From Agelas oroides (lineage: Eukaryota > Porifera > Demospongiae > Agelasida > Agelasidae), in assembly GCA_949130485.1 (NCBI GenBank), contig OX422185.1:1534304-1598303 (forward strand): a stretch of 64,000 nucleotides of DNA, written 5' to 3'. Position numbers and translations under genes: made by a program. Shown here one piece after another: positions 17,650-46,700 of the stretch. The first letter of the stretch is position 1, and each line of letters begins with the position of its first letter. The notes under the pieces were generated by a model, which worked only from the letters and a program-made list of their open reading frames with translations, ran no database searches and had not been told where the DNA came from.

Positions 17650-17767
17650 TTTGATCATCTCATTTGATTCCCTTCAATAAGCTAATGGAATTATAGTCTC
17701 ACTGGCAGGCCTACGGCCCTGGTGAGACTTTCAATTTTTGATCATCTCATTTGATTCCCTTCAATAA
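17594..17767. repeat. 87 bp tandem duplication of the DIRS right edge
   Basis: GCTAATGGAATTATAGTCTC starts at 17594 and again at 17681, and the two 87 bp units are essentially identical. Each contains the right DIRS edge plus about 30 bp ending CCTTCAATAA. The duplication therefore includes non-element flank, or the element end is longer than placed. Confidence 0.85.
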
Positions 17768-19143
17768 GCCTTAGTACATGCAGGCTGAATAAGTGTCACT
17801 GAGTTATACTTCAACCACATTTTTAGGTTGTCTCAGTTGCGTCATTGTGATAATTATTGAAGAATGCTACGTACCAAATAGGTTTTCTTGAAAGTCCAGC
17901 AACTTTTTAGTTAATTAATTAATGAATTAAATCAGTCCCTTTTTGCTCAGAAGACCTATTTGGCTACATTCCTGGCATTACTATGCAACCAAGGAACTCC
18001 TCCAGGTGCATGTAACATCAAGGAAACAACAAACCTCACCTGCTGATTTAGAGGAAAAACCCCATTTGGTAGCATTGTTTGAGACAACCAAAAATATGAG
18101 TGACCCAAGTGCTTTTACAGTGGATGTATATCAGAGAGTCGGTAGACTCTCTATGTAGGGATGGCGCCGATGCGCAATACTTAAGCAAAAGTATATATAT
18201 ATATATATGTAGTTGTTATGTTAGTAAAGTATTTGGCTATTACAATTACGTGACTATCCTTACTATGCAAATCATGTGAAATGCAGGGGATGGAAAAGGA
18301 GCTGATACTTAAGAAATTTTTAGTATAGTCTCCAACATATCTTTTACAAGTACCAAATTCTTTGAATTAGCGTAGGAAAGACAGTCATGTAATTGAAGGG
18401 CTGAGAAGCATAGTGGTCTAACCCAAAATCAAGTATGTTCAAAGTCTTCAGATATATCACTTCATGAAACCATCACTCATGCCAGCTGATAATTGCTTGT
18501 GATATGGATGGGTAAATATTAGGCTTGGAGTGATTGCTGTAATGTGTTTTTGGATTCTTAATGAATCTGTTCACAGAATTAACGGTCCATGTATGCATGC
18601 AATATGTTTACTCACCTGAAACTCAAATAGCAAATGGATTGTTGAAATGACAATTCCCTTTTTACAATAATATATAGTACAGCGATAGGAGACTTCTATC
18701 TTCCTTAGTTACGAAACCGTCAAAAGATTGTAGTGTTACCTAAGTGCCACCTGAAAAGTGGGAGAGGTTGCAGTGTTACATACACTGCAATATAACCCGT
18801 TACCTAGGCAACATATAAGAATGTTGCTCATATCTCTTTTCTACAGTGATGTTGCCTAGGTAACACGTTATATAATAGTTAAATCCCTCCCTGGGGTGTG
18901 GTCGTTTTACACATTGGTGTCGGGCATAGCCCGACACCAATATGCAAGACCACACCCCAGGGAGGGATTTAACTACTACTTACAGTTTATTTCAGAGGCC
19001 TTAGCGATTCTGTCCGCTTCAAACAAAGATCTGTGATACCAACATCATATTATTGATCAATTCCCATAACTGCAGATATACATAGTGATTATGATTGATA
19101 TTCAATGCTCACAGCATGAACAGCAATAGAGTGCATTAAAGTG
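17768..19143. other. Intergenic region 3' of gene B
   Basis: No gene recognised. A plus-strand open frame of about 70 codons near 17943-18158 has no domain signal. A (TA)n stretch lies near 18190-18207. A foldback element is listed separately. Confidence 0.55.
18802..18974. repeat. Double palindrome (MITE-like)
   Basis: Two nested-style inverted repeats. GTTACCTAGGCAACAT near 18802 is mirrored by ATGTTGCCTAGGTAAC near 18850. AGTTAAATCCCTCCCTGGGG (18877-18896) is mirrored at 18955-18974 with a GGTGTCGGGC/GCCCGACACC centre. A related fragment is at 5240-5335 in gene A. Confidence 0.7.
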
Positions 19144-35316
<16,173 letters not shown>

Positions 35317-35405
35317 ATAGCCTAGCTCTCGTCCGCTGAAATCGAGATAGCTATACAGCTACGGTGCAACCAAGCCTAGGCCTGATAAGCTTCACACTAG
35401 CGACT
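35317..35405 (-). promoter_or_regulatory. Shared 5' flank of receptor gene B
   Basis: GATAAGCTTCACACTAGCGA (35384-35403) matches the flank of genes A and C, as described for 11764-11830. Confidence 0.5.
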
Positions 35406-35619
35406 GTTAATTTAAGATAGCTGTATAATGTACGGGCAGCGCATAACTAACTAGCAAGTAGTTGCAAGTCAGGTAGTCAGCCTCGGCTCTCCGTCATTCT
35501 TGCCTAGTGCTGCACACTTGTATAAACCACGCCCATGGAACGTTTAATCATTATCAGATGCACACAGTGTATAGTACATGTAGTTATAGCTAAAGCAGAT
35601 GCAAAGGAAAGTGAAGTGC

Positions 35620-35700
35620 CGGAATCGAGTTACAGGGTACCTGACTTTATCTGCCAGTGCTCTGACCACTGAGCTACGACCACTGGGTAACCACCATGTA
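35620..35700 (-). repeat. tRNA-derived SINE-like remnant
   Basis: On the minus strand TAGCTCAGTGGTCAGAGCA fits a tRNA D-arm/A-box, and AACTCGATTCC fits a degenerate B-box at the right spacing. An anticodon-like stem (CTGGC/GTCAG) can be drawn but the T-arm and acceptor stem do not pair, so it is a tRNA-like promoter relic and not a tRNA gene. Confidence 0.5.
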
Positions 35701-36397
35701 CGTACAATCCTTAATTGCTGGCATCATAGCTAACAGATAAACACATCTTTAGTTTCAGCAGAGGCAAGATGTGTTAAGGTATACATATGTACAGTGTTGT
35801 TGCATCAGTGTTCACATGTAGCTATTATATCCACATACCCACCCACCCTCCTAGCTACTGTGGGAGTGAGGTGGAGTGTGTGGGTGTGTGGGAATATGGT
35901 GTATCGTGGGAGCAAGAGAGGAGGGATAGATTGTGGGAATGAGGTGGGAGTTGTGTACGAGACCTCAAACAATGTACACACAGTGAGTAGCTAATGGAGG
36001 AAATACATGTTAACCAACTAGTCGGTATGTATACCTCCACTGAGGTATATATGACATAGTATACAACATGCTGAAGTACCACCTGGGGAGGGGTAGAATA
36101 CTGCAGTAAATGGACCAATGTACAACTTCAAATGCACATGGAGTATAATGGACAAGACAGTGCATGTACTGCGATTGTGCTTGCAACAACTTTATACTTA
36201 TATCATTTTCATTGTGTAATATCCCGAAATCCCACTAAATAATGATGACTGTGTTAATAATTAGTGTGGTGAAAAGCATGCATTTAAGCATTAATTTTAA
36301 TCTGAAACATCTTAACACTAGTAGCAATAGCTATACTTATTTAAGCAGTGTACTAAACTAAAGAATGCAAATTTAGGCTTAAAAACTAAGTGCTGAA

Positions 36398-37799
36398 CTA
36401 AAAGAGGGCCATAGGATTTGCTTTCACTGTTGACATGGTCAGAGAAGTTTCATTCTCACTGAACATGCTTTCTCGGAGAGTGGTACCAGATAACTGAAGG
36501 GCAGCATTGTCAATACTTGCAGACAGGCCAAATCTTAGATCATTGCCAATACCATCAGTCTTCAATGGCTTCCTCGGGACAGTACCTTTTAACAGTTGGG
36601 AATTTGGGTGTGCTGATATTGTGGCACCTGCTACCTTCCATCGACAGCAAAGCACTTGCTGCCAGAACGTTTTGGCTTCCTCTCCAAACACGCAGAAGAA
36701 GAGGAAGATGAAGAAGCCTTGCAGGGAGTTGAATATGGCAAAGACAAACTGGAAGGCAGTGGAGGCCTCACGAACTGTAAGCGCTCCAAACACCCATGTT
36801 AACCCAAAGAGGGACATCACTCCCATGGTGCTGATCATAAGTCTGAAGGCTATCTTTCGATTTGCATGATCTTTAGTGGCATACTTCTTCCGGATCTGCT
36901 TGGTAAGCACACTTATCACTATAACAAATATGATGGTATTGAAGAGCAGGACGGCAAAGATGGGTACCAGAAAGGCACCAAAGAACACACCAGTGTTGCC
37001 GATAAAGCAACTGTGGAGGAAGGAAGCAAATTATGCATTGTTGAATAAACCAATAACACATAACTGTTTGTTTTTCTTACTATCTAATTGCTTCCGTGTC
37101 AGGAGTACTTCTGATGCCAGCAGTACCAGTGCTGTTCATTGTAGGTGATGATGAAAATGTGACCATAAAATCGCGATCTATTACCAGTGGAATAATTACT
37201 GGAACAAGAGGTACCACTGCAATGAAAGAATAGTATACTGTTAGAATTTTACAAGAATTTTCCTGGAATCTGCAACTAGAATCTACGTAGGCCCATTCTG
37301 GGGTTGATCGCTACTTACACCAGCAGACAAATGAGACAGCAACAATGCATCTGGTGGTGATGTGAAAAAACACAATGACCACCTTCCGGATCATGAACAA
37401 GGCCTCTGCCCCCATCCACATCCATGTCACCAGTGTGAAGTAGTGGATAAGAACTGACACAGCCACACAGCCATTATACACTTGTGTTTGCTCAATACCA
37501 CTCACAAACACTATCAGCAGACAGAAGAGAGCTATGCAGAGTTGGATGTGAAATTTAGAGACATCTCGATCACGAAGCTTTCTGCAGAATGTATATACAG
37601 TGCACATCAATATTAACCAAGCAGATTTTCATCCCCATTGACTACTATAGTCTTCTTACTTAAGCAGTAGTATTGTGATGATAGTTACTGCAAGGCCAAA
37701 CAGAGAGAGAACTGTTCCAGCAATAGTGATACCTGAAAATACCTCTTGAATGATAGGAGGTAGGCTTGGACAGTCGCCAGCAGTCCTTGTACAAATGTC
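36398..37799 (-). CDS. Gene C exons 26-28 plus TM1 exon: adhesion-family 7TM domain and tail
   Basis: Exons 37660-37799 (TM1, ITIAGTVLSLFGLAVTIITI), 37319-37581 (TM2 FHIQLCIALFCLLIVFVSG; TM3 with HYFTLVTWMWMGAEAL; TM4 start), 37081-37216 (WLVPLVPVIIPLVID and ECL2) and 36398-37010 (CFIGNTGVFFGAFLVP TM5; GVMSLFGLTWVFGAL TM6; FAIFNSLQGFFIFLFF TM7). LFGLTWVFG and the FNSLQGFFIF motif are hallmarks of adhesion/secretin-type receptors. The TM3 Cys (YNGCVAV) and ECL2 Cys are present. The tail of about 85 residues ends TVKANPMALF. Confidence 0.95.
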
Positions 37800-40700
37800 C
37801 TACAGATGTGAATCCAAAATGCAATATTGCAAGTGGCATACAATGGTCAAACATGGCCAGTGATCATGTCCAGGCCTGCAGTCAGTATGATTACATCATT
37901 CACACAGCACTAATTGCTACCTTGTGCATATCACTATTTACTAGCTTACAATCTCCTCTGATATACAACATAGTTTTCACCAAACCAAGTTTTAGTTTTT
38001 AGTATAGCCAAATATGAAATCTGTTTCTGCCTGCATGTGATTTCTTGGTAGATGCTTTAGAAGTGAAGGCCGTCTTAGCATCAAGGATGCATTAACCACC
38101 TTCAGCGACTTTAATAACCACATGCATCAAGAGTGTATTACTCAATGGGTTTTAATTAGCAGCTAAATGTCACAAGACTTGGTGTACATTTACATACCAC
38201 CAGAACACCAAAGTTGGTAAGATGGTTGCAATGACAAATGACAACGTTTCCATCAATTCTGGCAAGTTCACATCCATCAGTGGTCCAGTTACCACGACCA
38301 CCTAAAGTGAAATATAATACACATGAACATACCCTGGTATGCATTCATTTTAACGTTTACTTAACAATCTACCAGGGCCTAATCACAAGGTAGCTCTCAT
38401 CACTACACAAAGACAGATAAAATTTACCTGCAGCAGTAAAGTTCCAACTTACACATCGTGGATTTAAGTTCTGTATCAAACAAGTAGACTCGGACTCAAC
38501 AGCATGTTTTGTATATGCAAGGTAACAAATTAATTCATACTTGGTTTGTCAGGCGAAGAACGATCATAACAGGATCCTGTAGATCAGAGAAGCTCTGACC
38601 AGCTACTAAGGCTCCAATCACAGGAGATCCAACGGTGAGGTCAGAAGGAGAGCCCTCAGGCAGAGGAAAGAGTGTTGCATTCTCATAGAATGTAAAGCCC
38701 ATTCCAACCTTTGTGGTATTCACTAGCTCTAGCTCTGCAAACAGTGAAGGTGGCAGAGAGATGGAAGCATCCTGGCCTTCTCTGGTTGGGCTGTTCTCAG
38801 TCGACACTGACACTGAGTGCAGAAAAAACAAGTAACAGTACACATCAGGAGGGGTATGGTTGGCTGGTAAATACATAATTATGTATACCTTGAGGGGTTT
38901 CCATGCATGGTTGGCTGCTAAATACATACGTACCTTTACCATCACTTCCACTAGCTCTAAATGTTCTTCCATTAAGTTCTAGGTTCTCTCGATCCACCTA
39001 CATAGCCAGTAGAGTCATTACAAATGTACACTGTAGCTTAGCTCAGTTTACATACAGAAAGGCTCAATCATATGTATAGCACTCACCCTCTCTACCATTA
39101 GTGCCGCATTATCTCCCTCAATCATGAAGTCATCAATGTTCTCTTGTATTATCAAGGCCACCATCATTTCAAATGCTCTAATGATTCTATAAGAGAGACA
39201 ACCAAATCCTTACAGTAACATCCCGTGCAATCTTGGTCACACTGATGCATATATAGCTCGTAAGTTCAGACCTGGAAGAGGCAGCATTGGTTACACTATC
39301 TGGCCACATTGAAATGCTGTCAATAATCTGCAACACATTCATAGTAATCTGCAATCAGATGAGAAAATCATACACATATAATTTAACCTCGTTCCTGGAA
39401 AAAAAGCCATTAGTCTATATTAATCATGCATGAACAATCAATGAACCACATCTCCCTAAAACAATAGGCCTAGGTGTTATGGAAAGTCACCCACTGTATA
39501 GGACATGTTTTGTCCATTTACCAGGCCTCATCAGCTGCATTTGGGTGATTGGGATACGGTATGCACACAATTTTTAACAAGCCTGAAAGTTGAATTGCTG
39601 CTAGAGATTTTGAGTTGCAGTTCTACATGCAGCTAGTACCAATAGCTACCAGTATGCGTACATTAACTTGTTGTTGAAGAACAATGGGAGTGGTCCCTCC
39701 AGTCTGTGCCACTATTGCACTTGTGTTCACTATCACTTCGGTAATTGCAGCAAGGTTCATGGCTGTTTGGTCATTTTCATCAGCCAGTTCTACAACCATG
39801 GTCAGATTGTTGATAATTTCCTGGGCATTCTCACTGTTCACTTCAGTCTAAACAATGGATGTGAAAAACAGCAAATTTGTGACTTTTGCTTGAAAACTGA
39901 GAAAGTACAAAAACCTTACCTCACCAATCCTTTGAATAACCCTAGTGACTGCAGTGAAGCATTCATCCACAGGAGGGCTTCCCAGGATTTCATTACACAA
40001 AATTGCTGCATTTGATATACCAAAGACTGAATGATATGTAGTTTCTGCTTACGATAAAATTTTGTACAGAAACAAGAGGTAAAAACCACTTATCTTTCAT
40101 ATATTACAAGAAAAGATATCAGGACTATGCAGTTTACTGATTGCTCTAAGTATTCTTGGAATGTCTGTATGTCTATATACCGGAACAAAAAAAAAAGTTT
40201 AGTGCTTTGTCATTAGTGTAGAAATAAACCATTTTGCAACCATATTTGTATGGTGAAATGGAAGCATAATGACCTGCAAGCATGCATGTATACACACTCT
40301 AGCCTACATAGTACATGCACTATGCACTTGCTTATGAAAATTTTTCAGTAAGTGTTTATATTTATTAACTAACAGACCTTCAGTTCCAGCCTCTGTGTCT
40401 ACGCAGGTTCTGTTGATCAGCTGTTGGCTGGCGGTGCAGTTAAAACACTCCAGTAGCTGAAGACCATCACCCGACACTTCTGTCTCCACTGGTGCCTGGA
40501 ACCTGAGATGAAAGGAAGAGTGCAGTGGAATTGTAGACACTCAGCACAGATCCATTGTGGTGTATTGTCAACTATGATATAAGAAGAGTGATGGTCATCA
40601 TTTAGAGCTACTAGTAAGCTCTGTATAAATGAATTGTATAAAACTTTCGACTTTAGCAGCACATTAATTTCATTCAAATTTGGATGGTACAAATCATTCA

Positions 40701-43700
40701 AATTTGTATGATTTTATCCACTTTTCAGTTCTATATTATCCAAGTTTGGATGATGCATCATAATATTGACAAATATATCCCACCTACTATACTTCATGCA
40801 TAGGCCAGAGTGGACTTTAACTGTCATAATTTGTCTCCTCAAGGCTACAAGGGAAATTATGGCTCATAATTCCCTCTCCATGTATTTTTAGTTTACAGTC
40901 TACTACATTGTCAGACTGTAGTACAGATTTTACATCATTTTTCTGTGACAGTAAATAAGATTGAAGTTACTGTAAACACTTGCACATGTACAGATGTGTT
41001 TACAATAATAACAACAAAGGGCCAATCAGGTGGGATATATAATAATTATAGCACAGGTGGCCAGGGATTTATGGCTGTAGTAAACAAACCTCGTCCTCGG
41101 GCTACGCTCTCGGACTCGGTCTGTTTACTGCCATAAATCCCTGGCACCTGTGCTATAACTATTACATATTCACATTTGGATGGTTTGCGTGGATCACAAA
41201 TTAAAACATTTTTGGAGTCTGACCTTACCTGCTTATCGACACTGCTTTGTATATTCTCACCATTGTCACAGGAAAAGTTTTTGGATTACTAGGCTTGTAA
41301 AATGCTGGAACTTCATTGTATTTTAGGTCAGAATACATCAATTTTACCATAAAGAAAATACATCAAGTTTGTACCATTGCAATGGTCGTAAAATGAGGTG
41401 GTATCACAATGTATGCAAAACTGTTGTAAAAGAAATGCTTTGTTTACATCATTTATACTTCACTTATACAACCTGTTTTGCTGCATAGTACACCAGTTAA
41501 GCCACACCTCTCCAGGAGCTCAGGCTGGCCCCTCCCCATACAACCACACCCATCAACTCCAGATTTGGCCCCTCCCTATGCAACCACACCCACCAACTCC
41601 AGATTTGGCCCCTCCCATCTGCTATGCATCCCACTTGAGGCATGTTTATTCATAACATTAAATGTAAAATAGACAAAGGGATAACTTGTACAGCAATGCA
41701 GATAACTTAAAGGAGGTTAACATCTTGCTTTGAAAGTCCAGCTTTCTTAGAAAGGCAAACAAGTTCATTCTTTACTAGTTCATTGCCCAAGTGGATGAGG
41801 GCCGTTCTAAAATTAGCACTTTTCTTTACAGCTGGTAGCCCCAAATCTTCAATTTCCTTGGAAATGTCATCCACTGTAGCTCTCACTCCTGTCCCTAAAT
41901 GAGCATCCAGCCATTTCCTAGCCACTATTGTGGCATCTCCTTCCTCAAGAATTTGAGATGTCTAAGAACAAAAAAAGGGGAAGGAGAGACACACGTGATA
42001 CCAGACATCATGGCATGATCTGGGCCTGTCTACACCAGCATTTCAGTTCTTTGATTACAGTCAGCACTCTATTCAGCTAGCATAGTGTCTATAATGCTGA
42101 GGCCAGATTTCAATCAGCAAAGATTCTATCCTCAACCTTGTCATGCAGTAACGATTTACTGGCCTACTCATTGCATGTCTCTGAGGTCAATCTATACCAT
42201 ATTAGTGAACTGTTGCAGACATTTATCTCAGATGTACTCAACTGGAAATACTTATATATTATTGTGACAATTACAGCACTAGAAATAGCCTTGAAACCTT
42301 TCAAAATTTTCTGCAGGAACATGTTATAGAGGTAATCCTGTACAGAACTGTCCATTTCGTACCAATGCTGGGCCTGGGTGACTTTGAGTTTCTAGCTACA
42401 CCTACTGAGATATGTATTAACTCACCAATCCACAATCAAATAGAAATTTGCGATTTTCTTGAACTCGCTTTGCCCGTTCAAGTTCATAGGTAGATCTTGC
42501 CTCAGGATAAGCGTTTTCTTTATCCTAGTAGTAAAAACAATGTTTGCCCCTTAAACTATTTTCAGGAAGTACATACATAAATAATATGCACTCAGGAACT
42601 TCCCAGAGGGGTCCAGGACATTGCATGTATTCATTATGCTACATAAAAGAAATGAAAACTGTGGAACTGTCAGGTTTACTTACTTCATCTCTAGTTCTCT
42701 TTTTCACCTTGCGCGAAGGAGCTGGACTTTTAGTGGAACAGTCACGAGGCTGAGTCGGTAGATCATCTTCCTGCAGTGACAAGAGGAGGAAAGAGCATAA
42801 ACACTAAACTACACATGCATATAATTATTGCACATCGACAATCCGCCTATGCTCAATTAAGTCCTCTCTACCTTCTCTCTACCCTCTACATCACTCACGT
42901 GATAAATTATTCCAGGCCCTCTCCCGCTTTTCCGTACTGCAAGTGACGGAAAGCTGGGTGGGGCCTGGGAACGAGGCTAACAAAATGATGCTCTCTATAA
43001 ATTTCTTGTTTACTGAACACGTAAGAGGACATAACATAAAATCATGTTAGTCTGGGATCGATTTATGGTTTACAATAAGCACCCTTTGTCCTTGGCTCCA
43101 CCCTTGGAGTCAGGTGGTTATTGAACGTAAACTTCAGGCAAACACGCAGTACCTATTACATACACATGAAACGTGAAATGCATAACCACAAGACATTCAG
43201 AAACTGAAAGTGTGATATCAGGGATCAGAGGATTCAAATGTAGAATGCACATAGCATGTACTGAGGGAGTTTTTTTTAAACCGATTTACTTACTTCATCT
43301 CTAGTTCTCTTTTTCACCTTGCGCGAAGGAGCTGGACTTTTAGCGGAAATGTCACGAGGCTGAGTCGGTAGATCATCTTCCTGCAGTGACAAGAGGAGGA
43401 GAGAGCATAAACACTAAACTACACAGTCATGCATATAATTATTTCACTAGTGCTTTGCTTCAAATCATGTGTTCTAATGTCCTACAAAATATAGCACAAG
43501 CTCTATACCATAAACAATAAACATATTTGAGCAATCTGTCATCAAAAGGATGCTTTCCGGATTGCAAAAGAAAAATATATCATACACAAGACAGTGAAAG
43601 AAGTAAGGAATGCATAACAAGAAGATATTGAGAAAGTGACGGGTAATTTCAGACGCTGCAATGGGTTACTTAAGTATGGGGTTTCGCAGTTCCTTGTTCG

Positions 43701-46700
43701 AAACACTAGTAGACCAGCACTACAATAGCACATATTGTAAGAAAACAGTTTTCATGCTATTGAATGGTGGAAAAACCAAGGCAATCGGCCTACATGCATG
43801 GTCACAAATGTGGACGGTACTTGACAAGAAAACTAGCAACATCAAGGTCATTGTTCTCAAGGTAATTATAAGCCAAGCAAGGTCCAGAGAAATAATTGGC
43901 TAAACATTTTGTACGTGTACTCTTACTTTATCTCTTTTTACCTGGTGCAGAGGAGCTGGACTTTTGGAGGAACAGTGTTGAGGCAGAATCAGCAGATCAC
44001 CCCCCTGTAGTAACAAATGTAGGAAAGAGCAGCGTAGTGAGAAAATGCAACTTTGGAGCTTGTACACAACAGCTAGTGCTGTCATTAACTATGCAGGAAC
44101 ATACTCAGGTATAAGAGTGAGTGCCTACAATACTCTGATATTTTGGAGGGGTCTGGGTTTGAGAGTATAAGATACCTTGACAGATTGCACTGAGCCTCTT
44201 TTTCGATTGTTCAGTACTGTCCGAACATGATCTGCTGCTTTTAAGTGATCAAGGGTGAGTTTGCCATCCTTGTCTTCTAGGACAAACACATCATAGTAGG
44301 CTTTCACTTCTTCCATGTCCGTAATCATCTTACGGATAGAGTGGTTCCTTCACACTTTGATAGCCCTCCTGACCCATGAAACTGAGAAATAAAAGCAAAG
44401 ACACTATACTAATGCAGTTGTACACAGCCATATACCAAAAGTTATTCAGGGCCACACAAAAGGTTTTAAAGTTGTTCACAGTTTGCTTGTGAAGTTATGG
44501 GTGTAATTTTGTGAGTATCATTAAGCCTTTCATCTATTACCGCTCTATTCTGGCTCTGCAATAAATTGTTCTAGTTCAGTTTATGACACCTAGCCCTTTC
44601 TACAGTCACGGAAAACTTCAGTTAGTTGAACCTAGTCTCACAAGCCAGGCCCACTTCTACAAAAGAAGAGAAGGGTCTGATGAACTGCATATACAAGCCG
44701 TGTACCACTGGAATGCAATTAGCTAGACTGTGTAACCATATTCCAAATAATGCACTCTTGAATTACCTGTTGCTGAGAAATATAGTCGAGGTGTGTTTTT
44801 GCAAATCTTGCAGTAGCGGAAAAGATGCCCTAGCACACTTTCAGCAATTTCAAGACAGCAATGCTATTGCTACCCAAACAGTGATGTAATTCATCATGTG
44901 ACAAAATACTGCAATGTGATTGGACTGCACTGTATAGTGCGGAGGGACAAGGCTTGTATATGCAGTTCATCAGACCGTTCCCTTTCTTGTGGAAGTGGGC
45001 CTGCCTTGCGAGACTAGGTTGAACTTATATCACCCAAACATCTTACTTGCCTATACCATACCTGCATGTTGTTGACAATCCCTCTAATTGTGGTATTCAT
45101 TCTGTTCCACTGTGACAGGGCCCTCCTTGCTACGAGTGACTTTTCAGCCTTCGATTGAAGTTGCTTTTTCGTCAACTCTGCTGTCAGACTACACGACTTT
45201 ATTATCTCCTGCTTAACAACTGCACCTAAGAGATAACAAAAAAGACAACTATACACAACTTCTGTGCAGTATTAAATACTTAACATCATCTTAACATTAG
45301 CCTTGTACTCAGGCTGTTGTGTGTGGGAAGCGAACCTAGTACAATCTGTCGTAATGTGCAGTTTCAGTTACACCAAAATAATAAGCTCTTTCTTGATTCT
45401 ATGTATGTTCCCTACAAGGCAGGTCAATTCTTGCAAGTGAGAATACTCTGATGTGAAACTACACAATTTTTGCTGTTGACTTATACCACTATATATATAT
45501 GAATTAGGGAAACTTACACGTCGGGGAGGCCTCTTCCTTCACACGTTGGGTCACAGCTGCGGGAGTTGTTACAGCACACGCATCAGCTTTTCTGCTAACG
45601 TGGTAGAGTCGTAATCCCCAGCCATCCTTTGGTGGTAGAAACTCGCCGTTGGCTACCTTCACAAACCTGAAGTTACCGGTTGTTTCGTTTTTGAAACGTA
45701 AGCTTGTCACGTTGCATCCAACAACCGCTTCCAGGGAAGTTAGTATAAAGCTCCCATCTTCGTCGCATTCAAACTCAATGGGTTCTTCGCCATCAAGAGT
45801 AACAAGAATGTAGTCAATATTGTACATGTCAATCTGTGTCGGCTTCTGAAGTGTACAGTCTACAAAATTATGCGACTTTCACACGTCCAGCGTTTTGGGG
45901 CGCTAGAGTGCTAGATGGGTGTGGTCAACGAGCAACATGCGCATGCGCATGCATACCCTTTGAACCTCAAGTGCGTCTCTCTGAGTGAACACATACCTAC
46001 AAGCAAACAGTTCTATTTGTGATGCTTCCAAGTACAATATTGACCACATTTCAGAGCCACCCATTCTTCTGTGTGCAAAGACAGCTTCGGATGCCGTTGA
46101 ACTAAAAGAGTATCTCCTCACAATTGAAGAGCTACCTGAAGATGCCCGCACATGCTACGAACTTGGTATTGTTGTGGGAGCAGGAAAGATTATTTCACTC
46201 AATGACAGGCAGATGGCCGATATCAAGTTCTGGCTTGAGAAAGACCACCTTACTGACTCGGATGAAGAACTTCCTCAAGTAGCACAAACCTTCCGCCGCA
46301 TCTTCAAGCCTAATGACTATGATTTGGGTGTCATGTACCGAGTTGGAGAATTTGTAGTCCTGCAAGACTCACTTTCTGAGAGAAGGGAATGGGTTATGGA
46401 GATTTCTAGCATTATTGTTTATGGGCCCATTGCAAACAAATATAAAACATTTGTAGACGGAAACTACTTTGCTGCAAAGACCTTCCCAAATAGTGGTGAG
46501 CTAGATATTGACAAGTGGAGTGGCCAGCCCAAAATGGTGCATCGGGAATTTCGTCGTCTTTGCGTTCAACCGACAAAGTTTATTGAGAGAAAGATAATGC
46601 TGTATCCAGTAAACAACTCTCGAGGTTCGCTGTCACACTACCTCATAATTGATCCAGACCACCCTGTCATTTGTGAAAATGTCACTGTCCCACATTATCC

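Noticed and set aside
35620..35700. tRNA gene on the minus strand
   Set aside because: The A-box is good, but the T-arm and acceptor stem do not pair and position 33 is not T. Listed as a SINE-like remnant.
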